NCBI GenBank assembly: GCA_018970785.1
Contig: JAGWVR010000001.1
Span: 1 to 64,000 of the forward strand
Direction: 5' to 3'
From: Planctomycetota bacterium
GTDB taxonomy: Bacteria > Planctomycetota > Planctomycetia > Pirellulales > UBA1268
Length of the DNA stretch: 64,000 bases
How positions within the stretch are numbered: position 1 is the first letter of the stretch; each line of letters starts with the position of its first letter. The position numbers were made by a program, and so were the translations under genes. The notes beneath the pieces are model-generated. The model saw only the letters and a list, made by a program, of their open reading frames with translations. It was not told the origin of the DNA and searched no databases. Below, one piece after another: positions 36,510-45,783 of this stretch.

Positions 36510-37682
36510 TCAATCGCTGTTGGCGACCGACTCACGACCGGCCCGCGAGCCGAGCGCGCCCCAGACGCCGTACGGCGATGCCCGGCTGGCGGGCGATCCG
36601 TTGCCGTTGTAGGCCCGCCACGACAGCGACAGGTTGCCCGTATCGATGTTGTTGGTGATGAACCGCACCGACGAATCCCCCATCACGGCGTTGACGCCGC
36701 CGGGATGGTTGCTCGAGGCGGACACCGCCCCACCGAGCGCGTCCCAATCACCCTCGATGCACGACGGGCCGTTCGGCGGCGTCACCGTCTGGAAGCCGGT
36801 GAACGTCGTCCCGCCGTCGGCCCAGCGCTGGCCGCGCCATGGGCGCGTGTTGGTGCCCGCCACGTACTGGCCGTTGGCACCGACACGGGCCATGCAATCC
36901 GAAGGCACGAAGTCCTGCCAGCCCGGGAAACCGGTCGCGATCCCGGAGTTGACCTGATTCTGCGCGTTGGTCCCGACCGTGTTCTCCGACAGCGCGATCG
37001 TCTTGCTCAGCCCGTCGACCACCGACGCCATCGTGCTCCCCTTGGGCGCACGCTTGTAGGTGCCGTCGGGGTAGCCGTTGGAAGCGGCCTGGAACATGCC
37101 TCGCGAATTCTGCGCACCGTTGTCTTCACTGTACGAGCCGCAGTCACCGCGGCTGAAGCAGTAGTTCGACACGCCGACGTTGCCGATGTCGCCGGTGGCG
37201 GTCACCGCCTCCTGATCCGACGGGCAACGGAGGCCCGGGAGCGTGAAGTTCCAGGGCGCCTGCTGCGGCCCGAGACCACAGTTGTCCCACGGCGGCGGCT
37301 GGCCGTTCGGCGGGCCGCCGACGTTGAGGTTGCCGTTGCCCCCCTGCCAACTCATCTGGAAGTTGTACATCGTGACGTTCTCGGTGAACGGCAGCAGACG
37401 CGGATGGGCTCCCCAGCGCCAGTTGATGCAGTGCGGGGGGAACGACTGGTTGGCATCGTGGTAGCTGTGGAGAGCGATCCCCAACTGCCGCAGTTTGTTG
37501 GTGCAACTGCTCCGCCGGGCTGCTTCGCGGGCCGCCTGCACTGCCGGCAGCAGCAGGCCGACCAGCGTGCCGATGATCGCGATCACGACGAGCAGTTCGA
37601 CGAGCGTGAAGCCCGCCGACCGTCGTCCTGCACCGCCCGGCACACCGGTGCCTGGGAGTGGTGGACTGGTTGAAAACGACAT
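36510..37682 (-). CDS. DUF1559 protein with prepilin-type N-terminus, second copy
   Basis: This 390-residue protein starts at an ATG with AGGAGG four to five bases upstream. A Pro/Gly-rich leader is followed by [15 protein letters not shown] and [19 protein letters not shown], then [21 protein letters not shown]. The C-terminal signature [14 protein letters not shown] is present. It is more divergent in the middle than the copy at 11424-12458. The same envelope, pseudopilin-like role is inferred. It ends against the strong terminator at 36390-36440. Confidence 0.95.
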   Translation of the reverse strand: MSFSTSPPLPGTGVPGGAGRRSAGFTLVELLVVIAIIGTLVGLLLPAVQAAREAARRSSCTNKLRQLGIALHSYHDANQSFPPHCINWRWGAHPRLLPFTENVTMYNFQMSWQGGNGNLNVGGPPNGQPPPWDNCGLGPQQAPWNFTLPGLRCPSDQEAVTATGDIGNVGVSNYCFSRGDCGSYSEDNGAQNSRGMFQAASNGYPDGTYKRAPKGSTMASVVDGLSKTIALSENTVGTNAQNQVNSGIATGFPGWQDFVPSDCMARVGANGQYVAGTNTRPWRGQRWADGGTTFTGFQTVTPPNGPSCIEGDWDALGGAVSASSNHPGGVNAVMGDSSVRFITNNIDTGNLSLSWRAYNGNGSPASRASPYGVWGALGSRAGRESVANSD

Positions 37683-37967
37683 GACGCCTCCTGAAGTGCC
37701 CATGCCCTCCGGGATGACGGCCCCGGAAACCACGGACCGATGATGAAAACCGGATAGATCTCCCCAACGGAGCCCGAGGCCCCGACGACGCTTTCGGCAC
37801 CCTCCGCAGGGTTCGCAACCCTGAATTCGGATGCCGGAATGGCAGGGAATGACCAGATTTACCCCCCCATCCACCAGAGCGAACTATATGGCGGCCCTTA
37901 CGAACCGTCAATAAAACGTTCAGTCCTTTCCCCCCCGAACGATGACCGACTCCTCGGAGGTCTCCCC

Positions 37968-39041
37968 ATGGACGATTCGGCCCGCGGTTTCCTGGTCCGC
38001 CTCCTCGAGACCCCCAGCCCCTCGGGGTACGAGTGGCCGGTCCAGGATCTGGTCCGCGGGTATCTCGCCGGCTGCGCGGAAACGGTCGCCACCGACTCCC
38101 ACGGCAACGTCATCGGTGCCGCCAACCCGGCAGCCACGCCGCGCGTCATGCTGGCGGGCCACTGCGATCAAATCGGCCTCATCGTCCAGTACGTCGACGG
38201 CGACGGATTCATCTCGGTCCAGCCGATCGGCGGCTGGGACCCGATCCAACTCGTCGGCTCCCGGGTGACGGTCTGGACCTCGTCCGGCCCGGTCCCCGGG
38301 GTGATCGCCCGGAAGCCGATCCACCTGCTCACCGACGAGGAGCGGAAGGTGGTACCCAAGATCAAGGACCTGTGGATCGACATCGGCGCCGCCGACAAGG
38401 CCGATGCCGAGGGCGTCGTCCGCGTCGGCGATCCGGTGACGCTCGAGCTGCGTTTCCAGCCGCTGCGGCGCGGGCTGGCGGCGGCGACCGCGATGGACGA
38501 CAAGGTCGGCGTGTGGGTCGTGCTCGAGGCGTTCCGGCGCGCCGTGACCGCCGGTCCGCTCCCCTGCGCCCTGTTCGTCTGCTCCACCGTCCAGGAGGAG
38601 ATCGGGCTGCGCGGTGCGCAGACGGCGGCGTTCGGCGTCGATCCACAGGTGGCGATCGCCGTCGACGTCTGCCATGCCACCGACTGCCCGTCGATCGACC
38701 GCAAGGCCGAGGGGGACGTCGCCCTCGGCAAGGGGCCGGTCGTGTTCCGCGGTCCGAACATGAATCCCCACGTCGTCGACCAGTTGCTCGCCGGCGCCCG
38801 GGCCCGATCGCTGCCGGTCCAGCTCGCCGCCAGCGGCCGTGCCACCCCGACCGATGCCAACGTCCTCCAGACGACCCGCGCCGGCGTCGCCACGGCGCTG
38901 GTCAGCGTCCCGAACCGCTACATGCACTCGGCGGTGGAGACGGTGTCGCTCGACGACCTCGACAACGCCGCCGAGCTGCTGGCGACGTTCATCCGCAGCC
39001 TCGATCCGCGCTTCGACTGGGCGCCGCGCCGGCCCGGCTGA
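37968..39041 (+). CDS. M42-family aminopeptidase (glutamyl aminopeptidase/deblocking type)
   Basis: This 357-residue dinuclear metallopeptidase forms tetrahedral dodecamers in the family. Metal and catalytic residues are visible: His65 and Asp67 in LAGHCDQIG, the bridging Asp in AMDDKVG, the general base and ligand Glu210-Glu211 in TVQEEIG, Asp233 in AVDVCHATD and His320 in NRYMHS. The ATG at 37968 has GGAGG seven bases upstream; the longer frame crosses the promoter region. It is cytoplasmic (no signal peptide) and probably processes short peptides. No operon partner is seen. Confidence 0.95.
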   Translation: MDDSARGFLVRLLETPSPSGYEWPVQDLVRGYLAGCAETVATDSHGNVIGAANPAATPRVMLAGHCDQIGLIVQYVDGDGFISVQPIGGWDPIQLVGSRVTVWTSSGPVPGVIARKPIHLLTDEERKVVPKIKDLWIDIGAADKADAEGVVRVGDPVTLELRFQPLRRGLAAATAMDDKVGVWVVLEAFRRAVTAGPLPCALFVCSTVQEEIGLRGAQTAAFGVDPQVAIAVDVCHATDCPSIDRKAEGDVALGKGPVVFRGPNMNPHVVDQLLAGARARSLPVQLAASGRATPTDANVLQTTRAGVATALVSVPNRYMHSAVETVSLDDLDNAAELLATFIRSLDPRFDWAPRRPG

Positions 39042-39096
39042 TCCCGCAACACAGGCCGTTCGTCCGCGACGCTGGGCAGTGCAAGGGCCGGCGGGC

Positions 39097-39121
39097 GGCC
39101 GTGACCATCCGTGTCACGGCC
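39097..39121. terminator. Hairpin between convergent genes, no T-tract
   Basis: GGCCGTGAC and GTCACGGCC form a 9-bp perfect stem with a 7-base loop in the 184-base gap between the M42 and MraZ-like genes. Neither strand has a T-run, so a terminator role is weakly supported. Confidence 0.35.
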
Positions 39122-39225
39122 ACCCGCGGCCGAGTGAATCACTGCTCACCGCGCACGCGGATCGCGGATCAGGGGCCGGCTCCGCTTCCCGGTCGACGGC
39201 TCGGCTGCTTTCGCGGGCGAGGGTG

Positions 39226-39711
39226 TCAGCCGATCAAGGCGTCGAGTCGGCGCCGGAAATCGGGCATCTCGGCGGTGAGGACCTGCTGCCAGGCCTGGGG
39301 GTGCCACAGTTCGACGCACACCACCGCTCCCACGACCACCACGTCGTGCCCCGGTTCCGTGCCGAGGAATGACCGGAATCCCTCGGGGATCACCAGACGG
39401 TCGCGCCCCGCCAGCGACACCGAGGCATGCCGGGCCGACAGCAGACGGCCGGCCTGCTGGACTTCGGCGACACGCTGCGCGAGCAATCCCGCTTCCAACT
39501 TGCTGCGGAGCACGTCGACCGCCGCGTCGAACCGCGGCCGCCACGTCGACGCCGCCCACAGCGACAGGCAGCCGGCCCGCTCCTTGGCGACGATCAACCG
39601 GGGCCCGCCGGCGAGGAGCGGGGCCGACAGTTCGACCGGTAACGAGAGCCGGAAACGCCCGTCGAGCGTTCTGACGAACTCGCCGATCAGCAATCCACCA
39701 GCCGCGCCCAT
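39226..39711 (-). CDS. MraZ-like DNA-binding protein (orphan)
   Basis: This 161-residue protein has two tandem SpoVT/AbrB-like (MraZ) halves. The first has GEFVRTLDGRFRLSLPVEL and the second has LAGRDRLVIPEGFRSFL, with the DxxxR-type motif (DGRFR, GRDRL) that contacts DNA. In most bacteria mraZ opens the dcw cell-division cluster and represses it. Here its neighbours are a peptidase and a lipoprotein, not division genes. Planctomycetes lack FtsZ and their mraZ genes are often isolated, so its target is unclear. The region upstream (39712-40220) is noncoding and holds the structured repeat. Confidence 0.85.
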   Translation of the reverse strand: MGAAGGLLIGEFVRTLDGRFRLSLPVELSAPLLAGGPRLIVAKERAGCLSLWAASTWRPRFDAAVDVLRSKLEAGLLAQRVAEVQQAGRLLSARHASVSLAGRDRLVIPEGFRSFLGTEPGHDVVVVGAVVCVELWHPQAWQQVLTAEMPDFRRRLDALIG

Positions 39712-40220
39712 CGTGCCCCGTCGCCGTCAATCCCTGGCCTCCCTGCACGACTCGTCGCGGGCCGATCCATCCTGCCGCACCGACGATTCCCCTGGGCTGC
39801 CGCTCATCCCCGGCGGCCGTCACTTGCAAGCGTGGGATACGGCCGTCCCACACCAATCGGTGACCCGATGGAAGGGCAAGTAACCCACGAATTCAGCCTG
39901 AAACGATGCCTTGTGGGCAGCAAACCCACCGGCGGAGTCTAGCGACCCAGTTGGAAAGTGCAAGCTGATCGCGACAGGCGGAACCGGCAGACGCTCACTT
40001 GCTGCGGACAAAGCCAGCCATGGCCTTGGTCCGCGAAGGCGACCGCAGAAAATGCCGAGGGTTTCCCGGGTCGCCATCGGCCGCATCCGGCGACCGGCCA
40101 CTTTTTCCACGGTCTGCCGTGAGCGGCAACCTGCACCGCCGCACGCAGCGTCGACAGCCGTGCAAACAGGGCGCCCGTAGGTGACGCCCAGGAGTCAACG
40201 AGGTGCCCTGCCGTGCCTGC
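39712..40220. other. 509-base intergenic region upstream of the MraZ-like gene
   Basis: No gene is supported. It contains the structured repeat at 40004-40099. Short inverted repeats around TGGG/CCCA (for example near 39835-39855 and 39910-39930) might be operators for the MraZ-like protein, but their spacing is not the regular 10 bases known for MraZ boxes. Confidence 0.5.
40004..40099 (+). repeat. Structured REP-like repeat, copy A
   Basis: About 96 bases, similar over most of their length to 59427-59523. It opens with a stem GCGGAC..GTCCGC flanking AAAGCCAGCCATGGCCTT. A conserved core with AGGGTTTCCCGGGTCGCC follows, then a second stem GGTCGCC..GGCGACC around ATCGGCCGCATCC. It lies in the gap between the lipoprotein and MraZ-like genes. 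Confidence 0.8.
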
Positions 40221-40481
40221 TCAGTGGCACGACTCGCACTCGGCCGGGGGCGACGCCGCCTTCAAGGCGGCCGCTTCCTTGGACAGTTTGAACTCCGGCC
40301 CGGCCGGGAAGTACTGGATGTCGTCCTGCAGGTAGTAGGCGCTGGGGAGCGTCTGGCCGCCGACGTCGACCTGGCAGCCTGTCAGCGACAGCGCGGCCAC
40401 GGACAGGCAACCGATCAGGCAGCACAGGGTCCATGACCGGGCGGGGCTCGACGGCTCGCGGCGGAAGGCTGGTGCGTGCAT
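40221..40481 (-). CDS. Small lipoprotein ending in CxxCH
   Basis: This 86-residue protein has a lipoprotein signal with lipobox SLTGC (Cys36). The mature part is CQVDVGGQTLPSAYYLQDD, then IQYFPAGPEFKLSKEAAALK. From memory, similar small lipoproteins are widespread in planctomycetes. The very C-terminus is AECESCH, a CxxCH pattern identical to a covalent haem-c motif (Cys82, Cys85, His86). No distal Met region is visible, so haem binding is uncertain. It is divergent from the CHAT-protein gene. Confidence 0.83.
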   Translation of the reverse strand: MHAPAFRREPSSPARSWTLCCLIGCLSVAALSLTGCQVDVGGQTLPSAYYLQDDIQYFPAGPEFKLSKEAAALKAASPPAECESCH

Positions 40482-40750
40482 GGCTCGGGTCCGTGGCGGA
40501 GGAAACGGCGTCGTCGAACGACTCCGTGGTCGTATCGACCGACAGGACCGGAAAACTTTGAACGATCGCTACGACCGGTGCCCCGCCCCGTCGCTGCCCC
40601 CTCCAAGTCTCCCGGCTTGCCCCACTTCGGTGATTCCGGCACGTCCCAGTCGGCCCCTGCCGGGCCTTCGGGTTGCCGCTGCGGCCTGGCTCCGGACGCG
40701 CCGCCGGTCAACACGCCGCGGGAATGCGTTCAGCCGCTACAACTATCTCC

Positions 40751-43700
40751 ATGAAGCCCCGGGCCACCGAGACCCCGACCGCGGCGGGGGTTCCGAAAGA
40801 CCTGCCGCGGCGGCGGCCGACCGTGCGGCGTCTCGCGACGCTCGCCTGCCTCGGCGCCTGCCTCGGTTGGGCCACTGACGGTGGAGTTGCCCAGCAACCG
40901 GTCCTTCCCCCGGGAACCGGCACGCCGCGCGGCCTCCAAACCGTTCCAGGACCGGCCTACGACGCGGCGCTCGAATCGCTGTCGCGCGGCGACTACTCCC
41001 AGGCGCTCGAGATCGCCGGGCGCGAGTACCGCGGCGGGATCCGCGTCGGCAGCCGGCGCTGGCTCGACTCGGCGGCGATCGCGGCGGTGGTCGGCGAGAG
41101 CGAGTACGAACTCGGCCGCTTCCGCGAAGCCGTCGCCGCGTACGACGAGACGCTGCTGCTCATCGCCCAGAATGCCGACTGGCTGCTCGCGGTGCGCTTT
41201 CCCTCCGGCGTACCCGAGCCGGCGGCGCGGCCCCGGGTCGCCACGTGGCGGAAGAGCGAGCGCGCCACGCGCCCCGCCAACCTCCCCGCCACGGCGCTGA
41301 TCCAACTCTCCGGCAGCGACCCTCAGGACGTGCTCCAGAAGGGAGGCCTGCTGTCGGCCGCGTTCAGTACCACGCTGCGCCCCGAGGAGATCATGCGGGC
41401 GCTGGTCATGAGCCTCTACCGGCGCACCGAGATCCTCGGGGGCCTGGCCCGCGACTCGACCGCGTTCCGCGAGGTGCTCGCCGCCTTGCAGCGCCGCCCG
41501 GCCCCCCCGAACCACCATTCCCAGGCCTGGGTCGACGTGGCCCTCGGCACGGCACTGTGGTCGCAGGGCAAACCGCAGCAGGCGGCGCCGCTGCTCGAAC
41601 GCGGACTCCTGGTGGGGCCGGGGCTCGACCACGGGCTGACCGGGTGGGGGCTCGTCGTCCTCGGCCGGATCGCCCTCGATGCCGGCAACCCCGCCGGCGC
41701 CGCCCGGCTGTTCGACGAGGCGGCCTGCGCGGCTGCCGAGGCCCGCGACACCCGGGCCCTCGAGGAGGCGTTCCGGTGGGCGTTCGCCGCCCACATGGCC
41801 GCCGGCGCCGAGACGGTGCCGGCATCGATCGCGGCCGCGACCGACTGGGCCCGCGGCGACCTGCCGGTGGTCCGTGCCCGGCTGCTCGCCGCCCAGGCCG
41901 AGGTGCTCGCCGGCAGCAACCCGCAGGCCGCCGCCGCCCGTCTCAAGGCGATCGATCAGCGGTTTCTCGCCGGTGACGCGGGGCGCGGCGCCGTCGGGGC
42001 ACTGGTCGCTTACGCCGCGGGCCTCGTGGCGCTGGCGGGGGGCGATGCGGCCGCGGGCAGCGCCGACCTGGAGCGGGCCGTCGCGATCGGACGGCAGCGT
42101 TCACCGCGGCTCCACCAGACGGGGCTGGTCGTCGACCGGATCGTCGGCGGCGGCGACGGCCTCTCCGACCGTCAGGCGGAAGAACTGCTCGCACAGCTCC
42201 TCTCCGACCCCGCTCCCCGCGACTTCACGATCGATCCTCTCGCCGCGCTGGTCGTCGTCACCACGCCGCGGCAGCCGGCGTTCGATGCCTGGTTGGCCGT
42301 CGCCGGGCGGCGCGGTGCCGATTCGTTCCTCGCCGCCTCCGACGCCGCCGCCCGGGCACGGTGGTCGGTGCTCCAGCCGTTCGGCGGCCGCCGGCTGGCG
42401 ATCGATCGGCTCCTCGATGCCGATCCAGCGAGGCTCGACGCCGCCGCCGCCGCCCGCCGCGCCGCACTGCTGGCCCGGCATCCCGACCTCGTCCGGCTCC
42501 TCGACGACACGCGCGCCATCCGCGCCCGGCTCTCGGCGGCGCTGGCGGAGGCGGCAGGTCGCCCCGCAGGCGCCGATCCGGCCCCGCCCCGCGGCGTCGC
42601 CGACGCGGCGCTCCCCGGCGACGACGACGATTGGCGCGCGTTCCGGGCGGCCTCCGAGCGGCGGCGGACGCGGGTCGACCAGATCGCCGCCGGGCGCGAC
42701 CCGACCGTGTTCGACTTTCCGCCCCCGGCCCGTGCCGATCTCCGCCAGCGACTCCGGCCCCGCGAGATGATCCTGTCGTTCCACTGGACGCGGACGGGGC
42801 TGTTCGGGGCCCTCGAGTCGCGCGACCGCGTCGCCCTCTGGCAGGTGGCGCAGCCGGCGGCCGTGCAGCGCGAGATCGCTGACCTGCTCCGTGGCATCGG
42901 GCTGTTCGGCAATGCCGCGCCGGTGTCCACCACCCACCTCGCCGCCGAGGAGTGGCGGACGCCGGCGACGAATCTCGAACGGCTGCTCTTCGAGGCGTCG
43001 CGGATCGCGCTCGGTGCGGGGATCGACGACCTCGTGATCGTGCCCGACGGACCGCTGTGGTATCTCCCCTTCGAACTGCTGCCGGTCGGGTCGGACGATG
43101 CCGACGCCCCCCGCCCCCTGCGCGAGGTCTGCCGGATCCGCACCTGCCCGACGCGCGGGCTGGCGCTGTCCGACACCGCGGCCGCCGCCACGCCCGGCCC
43201 GATCGGCATCCACATCGGCAAGCGGTGGCGCGGCGACCGCCCGGGGGATGGCGTGCGTGTCGCCTCCCGGCTGGAGCGGTGCGTCGCGCGGGCCGTGGCA
43301 TTCCCCGGCGGCGTGACGGCGGAGACGTCGGCACTGGCCGCAGCGCTGTGCGAGACGTTCGTCGTGTTCGATGAACTGCCCATCGACTCCCCGGTCGGCG
43401 CTCGGCCGCTGCTCGCCGGCGGCCCGGACCGCGCCGCGGCCACGGTGAGCTTCACCGACTGGCTCGGTGCCCCCGCCAAACGGCCCGGCTGCCTGATCCT
43501 TGCCGACGTCGAGACGGCAGCGGTCGGGGCCACGGCGGCCGGGCGCGGCGGCGAGGAATTGTTCGAGGCGACCACCGATCTGCTCGCCGCCGGCGCCCGC
43601 CGCGGGCTCGTTTCGCGCTGGCGGATGGCCGGTGCGACGTCGATCGACCTGATCGGCGAGTTCCTCCTCGCCCTCGACGAGTCGTCGCCGGCGGGCTCCG

Positions 43701-43912
43701 ATCACCCTGCCGCGCCGGGCGCGGCGAGCTGGCGGCGCGCGGTGGACATCGTCAGCCGCGAAGTGCCCGATGGGACGGCGGAACCACGGATCCGGCAGGA
43801 CGCCGAGCATCCCCTCGTCGACAGCTCGGCGCCGCTGCTGTGGGCGGGCTACCTGCTGGTCGAGCCGGGGGAGCCGCACCCGCCCGGTGCCGCGCCGCAG
43901 GGGGCGCGATGA
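40751..43912 (+). CDS. Large secreted TPR protein with C-terminal CHAT-like domain
   Basis: This 1053-residue protein starts with a signal peptide (LATLACLGACLGWATDGGVA). Helical TPR-like repeats follow (AALESLSRGDYSQALEIAG, SEYELGRFREAVAAYDETL, SQAWVDVALGTALWSQGKP). The C-terminal roughly 350 residues form a CHAT (caspase HetF associated with TPR) domain: LVIVPDGPLWYLPFELLPVG near residue 760 is the diagnostic block. The catalytic His and Cys that normally lie in HFATHG-like and SACET-like motifs appear replaced: FVVFDELPID near 871 and LILADVETA near 915. So the domain is probably a pseudoprotease. The stop overlaps the next start (ATGA). Function unknown. Confidence 0.85.
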   Translation: MKPRATETPTAAGVPKDLPRRRPTVRRLATLACLGACLGWATDGGVAQQPVLPPGTGTPRGLQTVPGPAYDAALESLSRGDYSQALEIAGREYRGGIRVGSRRWLDSAAIAAVVGESEYELGRFREAVAAYDETLLLIAQNADWLLAVRFPSGVPEPAARPRVATWRKSERATRPANLPATALIQLSGSDPQDVLQKGGLLSAAFSTTLRPEEIMRALVMSLYRRTEILGGLARDSTAFREVLAALQRRPAPPNHHSQAWVDVALGTALWSQGKPQQAAPLLERGLLVGPGLDHGLTGWGLVVLGRIALDAGNPAGAARLFDEAACAAAEARDTRALEEAFRWAFAAHMAAGAETVPASIAAATDWARGDLPVVRARLLAAQAEVLAGSNPQAAAARLKAIDQRFLAGDAGRGAVGALVAYAAGLVALAGGDAAAGSADLERAVAIGRQRSPRLHQTGLVVDRIVGGGDGLSDRQAEELLAQLLSDPAPRDFTIDPLAALVVVTTPRQPAFDAWLAVAGRRGADSFLAASDAAARARWSVLQPFGGRRLAIDRLLDADPARLDAAAAARRAALLARHPDLVRLLDDTRAIRARLSAALAEAAGRPAGADPAPPRGVADAALPGDDDDWRAFRAASERRRTRVDQIAAGRDPTVFDFPPPARADLRQRLRPREMILSFHWTRTGLFGALESRDRVALWQVAQPAAVQREIADLLRGIGLFGNAAPVSTTHLAAEEWRTPATNLERLLFEASRIALGAGIDDLVIVPDGPLWYLPFELLPVGSDDADAPRPLREVCRIRTCPTRGLALSDTAAAATPGPIGIHIGKRWRGDRPGDGVRVASRLERCVARAVAFPGGVTAETSALAAALCETFVVFDELPIDSPVGARPLLAGGPDRAAATVSFTDWLGAPAKRPGCLILADVETAAVGATAAGRGGEELFEATTDLLAAGARRGLVSRWRMAGATSIDLIGEFLLALDESSPAGSDHPAAPGAASWRRAVDIVSREVPDGTAEPRIRQDAEHPLVDSSAPLLWAGYLLVEPGEPHPPGAAPQGAR

Positions 43913-44805
43913 GCGATCTGGCAGGCGCCTCGTCCGCCGTCGGCGACGCCACGGTCCTGCTCCCCTGGATCGGGCTCGGACTGGCGAGCCTGCTTGCCGG
44001 CGCCGTCAACGCCGTCGCCGGGGGCGGGACGATCATCTCCTTTCCAGTCGTCGCCGCGCTGTTCACCGGGCCCGCGGCGTTGGTGACCGCGAATGCCACG
44101 AGCACGGTCGGCTTGTGGGCCGGCGCCGTCGCCGCCGCGTGGGCCTACCGCGACCAGCGGCAGGCGCAACCCGCGTGGGCGCGCCGTCTCCTCGTGCCGA
44201 GCGTCGTCGGCGCGGCGCTCGGGGCGCTGCTGGTGATCGTCCTGCCGGCGCGCTGGTTCGAGGCGCTCGTCCCGTGGTTGATTCTCGGCGCGGCCATCCT
44301 GTTCACGATTCAACCACGTCTCGCGGCCGCTGCGTTCGGCCCGCCCGCCGCCCCGGCAACCGGCCAACTCGGCGACCGGCCCGTCGGGGCGCGAGTGATC
44401 CACGGATGGCTCGCGATGCTCGCGCAGTTCCTGGTCGCGGTCTACGGCGGCTACTTCGGCGCCGGCATCGGGATCCTCACGCTGGCATTGATCGGCGGGC
44501 TGGGCATCGCCGACATCCATCGCGCCAACGGCGTCAAGAACCTGCTCACGATGGCGATCAACGGCACCGCCGCGGCGGTGTTCGCGGTCGCATCGCTCGT
44601 GTCCGCCGCCGATTCCGGTCCGGCCGCCGGCGGCGGATGGGGGGTGTCGTGGCCGCATGCGGCGGTGATGGCCGTGGCTGCGGTGATCGGCAGCCTCGGT
44701 GGAGCCCATGCCGTGCGGCGGTTGCGCCCCGCGCACGTGCGCCGCCTCGTCGCCGCCATCGCCTTCGCGCTGGCGGGCTATTATCTGTGGCGGGAGTACG
44801 GCTGA
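43909..44805 (+). CDS. TauE/SafE-family membrane transporter
   Basis: This 298-residue protein has about eight membrane helices. The first half shows LASLLAGAVNAVAGGGTIISFP, the conserved GGG(S/T) motif of the family, and the second half the matching AVYGGYFGAGIGILTLALIG. TauE/SafE proteins export sulfonates, sulfite or related anions across the inner membrane; the ligand here is unknown. The ATG overlaps the CHAT-gene stop by four bases, so translation is coupled. The two proteins might be functionally linked, although this is inference from overlap alone. Confidence 0.92.
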   Translation: MSDLAGASSAVGDATVLLPWIGLGLASLLAGAVNAVAGGGTIISFPVVAALFTGPAALVTANATSTVGLWAGAVAAAWAYRDQRQAQPAWARRLLVPSVVGAALGALLVIVLPARWFEALVPWLILGAAILFTIQPRLAAAAFGPPAAPATGQLGDRPVGARVIHGWLAMLAQFLVAVYGGYFGAGIGILTLALIGGLGIADIHRANGVKNLLTMAINGTAAAVFAVASLVSAADSGPAAGGGWGVSWPHAAVMAVAAVIGSLGGAHAVRRLRPAHVRRLVAAIAFALAGYYLWREYG

Positions 44806-44865
44806 GTTGCCGGCCCTGGTCCCACCCCGGGGTCCCCCGCCCCCGGATCTTCCGTTCGCCGCATC

Positions 44866-45768
44866 ATGCTCGTCGCGACCCACGGCCTCACCAAACGTTA
44901 CGGCGGTTTCACCGCCCTCGACGACTGCTCCCTGGCCGTGCCCGCCGGTGAGACGTTCGGCCTCCTCGGCCCCAACGGCGCCGGCAAGACGACGCTCATC
45001 CGCCTGCTGCTCGGCTTCATCGCGCCGTCGTCGGGCACGGCGACCGTGGCCGGCCATGACTGCGCCCGGGAAAGCGTCGCGGTCCGGGCGGCCACCGCCT
45101 ACCTCCCGGGTGAAGCCCGTCTGTTTCGGCGGATGAGCGGCACGGAGGTGCTCGACTTTTTCACCCGCCTGCGTTCCGGCTGCGATCGTGCCCGGGCTGC
45201 GGACGTGGCACGGCGGCTCGACCTCGACTGCAGCCGTCAGGTGGCGCGGATGAGCACGGGGATGCGGCAGAAGCTGGCCTTGGCGGCGGTGCTCGCCACC
45301 GAGGCGCGGCTGGTGATCCTCGACGAGCCGACGGCGAATCTCGACCCCACCGCGCGGGCGGAGGTGTTGGCGCTGGTCCGCGAGAGCCGTGCCGAGGGGC
45401 GGACGGTGATCTTCTCCTCCCACGTGCTCTCCGAGGTCGAGGCGACCTGCGACCGGGTGGCGATCGTCCGTGCCGGCCGGGTGGTGTTCGAGCAGCCGCT
45501 CGACCGGGTCCGCCGCCGGCACCGGATCACAGCCCGTCTCCGCGCACCGCTGGCGTCGCTGCCTCCGGCTCCCGACGGTGCCGCGACGATCCGCGACGCC
45601 GGCGACGGCATCATGGTCCTCGACGACGTCGCCGAGTTGCCGCCGCTGCTCGGCTGGTTGGCGACGTTGCCGCTGGCCGAGATCCGTGTCGAGCCGGTCG
45701 GGCTCGACGCCATCTACGACACGTTCCACCGCCCCGGAGCGACCGCGCGCCCGGTGCCGATCTCCTGA
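44866..45768 (+). CDS. ABC transporter ATP-binding protein
   Basis: This 300-residue ATPase has Walker A GPNGAGKTT, a signature near MSTGMRQKLALA (a divergent LSGGQ), Walker B LVILDEPT and the H-loop in VIFSSHVLSE. A C-terminal extension of about 80 residues (RARLRAPLASLPPAP onward) is typical of ABC-2 exporter ATPases of the CcmA/NatA kind. The permease gene follows 15 bases later. Export of a small or lipid substrate is likely, but the substrate is not evident. Confidence 0.94.
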   Translation: MLVATHGLTKRYGGFTALDDCSLAVPAGETFGLLGPNGAGKTTLIRLLLGFIAPSSGTATVAGHDCARESVAVRAATAYLPGEARLFRRMSGTEVLDFFTRLRSGCDRARAADVARRLDLDCSRQVARMSTGMRQKLALAAVLATEARLVILDEPTANLDPTARAEVLALVRESRAEGRTVIFSSHVLSEVEATCDRVAIVRAGRVVFEQPLDRVRRRHRITARLRAPLASLPPAPDGAATIRDAGDGIMVLDDVAELPPLLGWLATLPLAEIRVEPVGLDAIYDTFHRPGATARPVPIS

Positions 45769-45783
45769 GGAGCCCAGCGACGC

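Noticed and set aside
39820-40110. Frames through the repeats giving a shared RRMRPxATRETLG peptide
   Set aside because: The similarity between the two translated copies comes from the structured DNA repeat, not from a protein family.
42101-43879. 592-codon minus-strand frame opposite the CHAT gene
   Set aside because: It is a GC-driven shadow; the plus strand has signal peptide, TPR and CHAT motifs.
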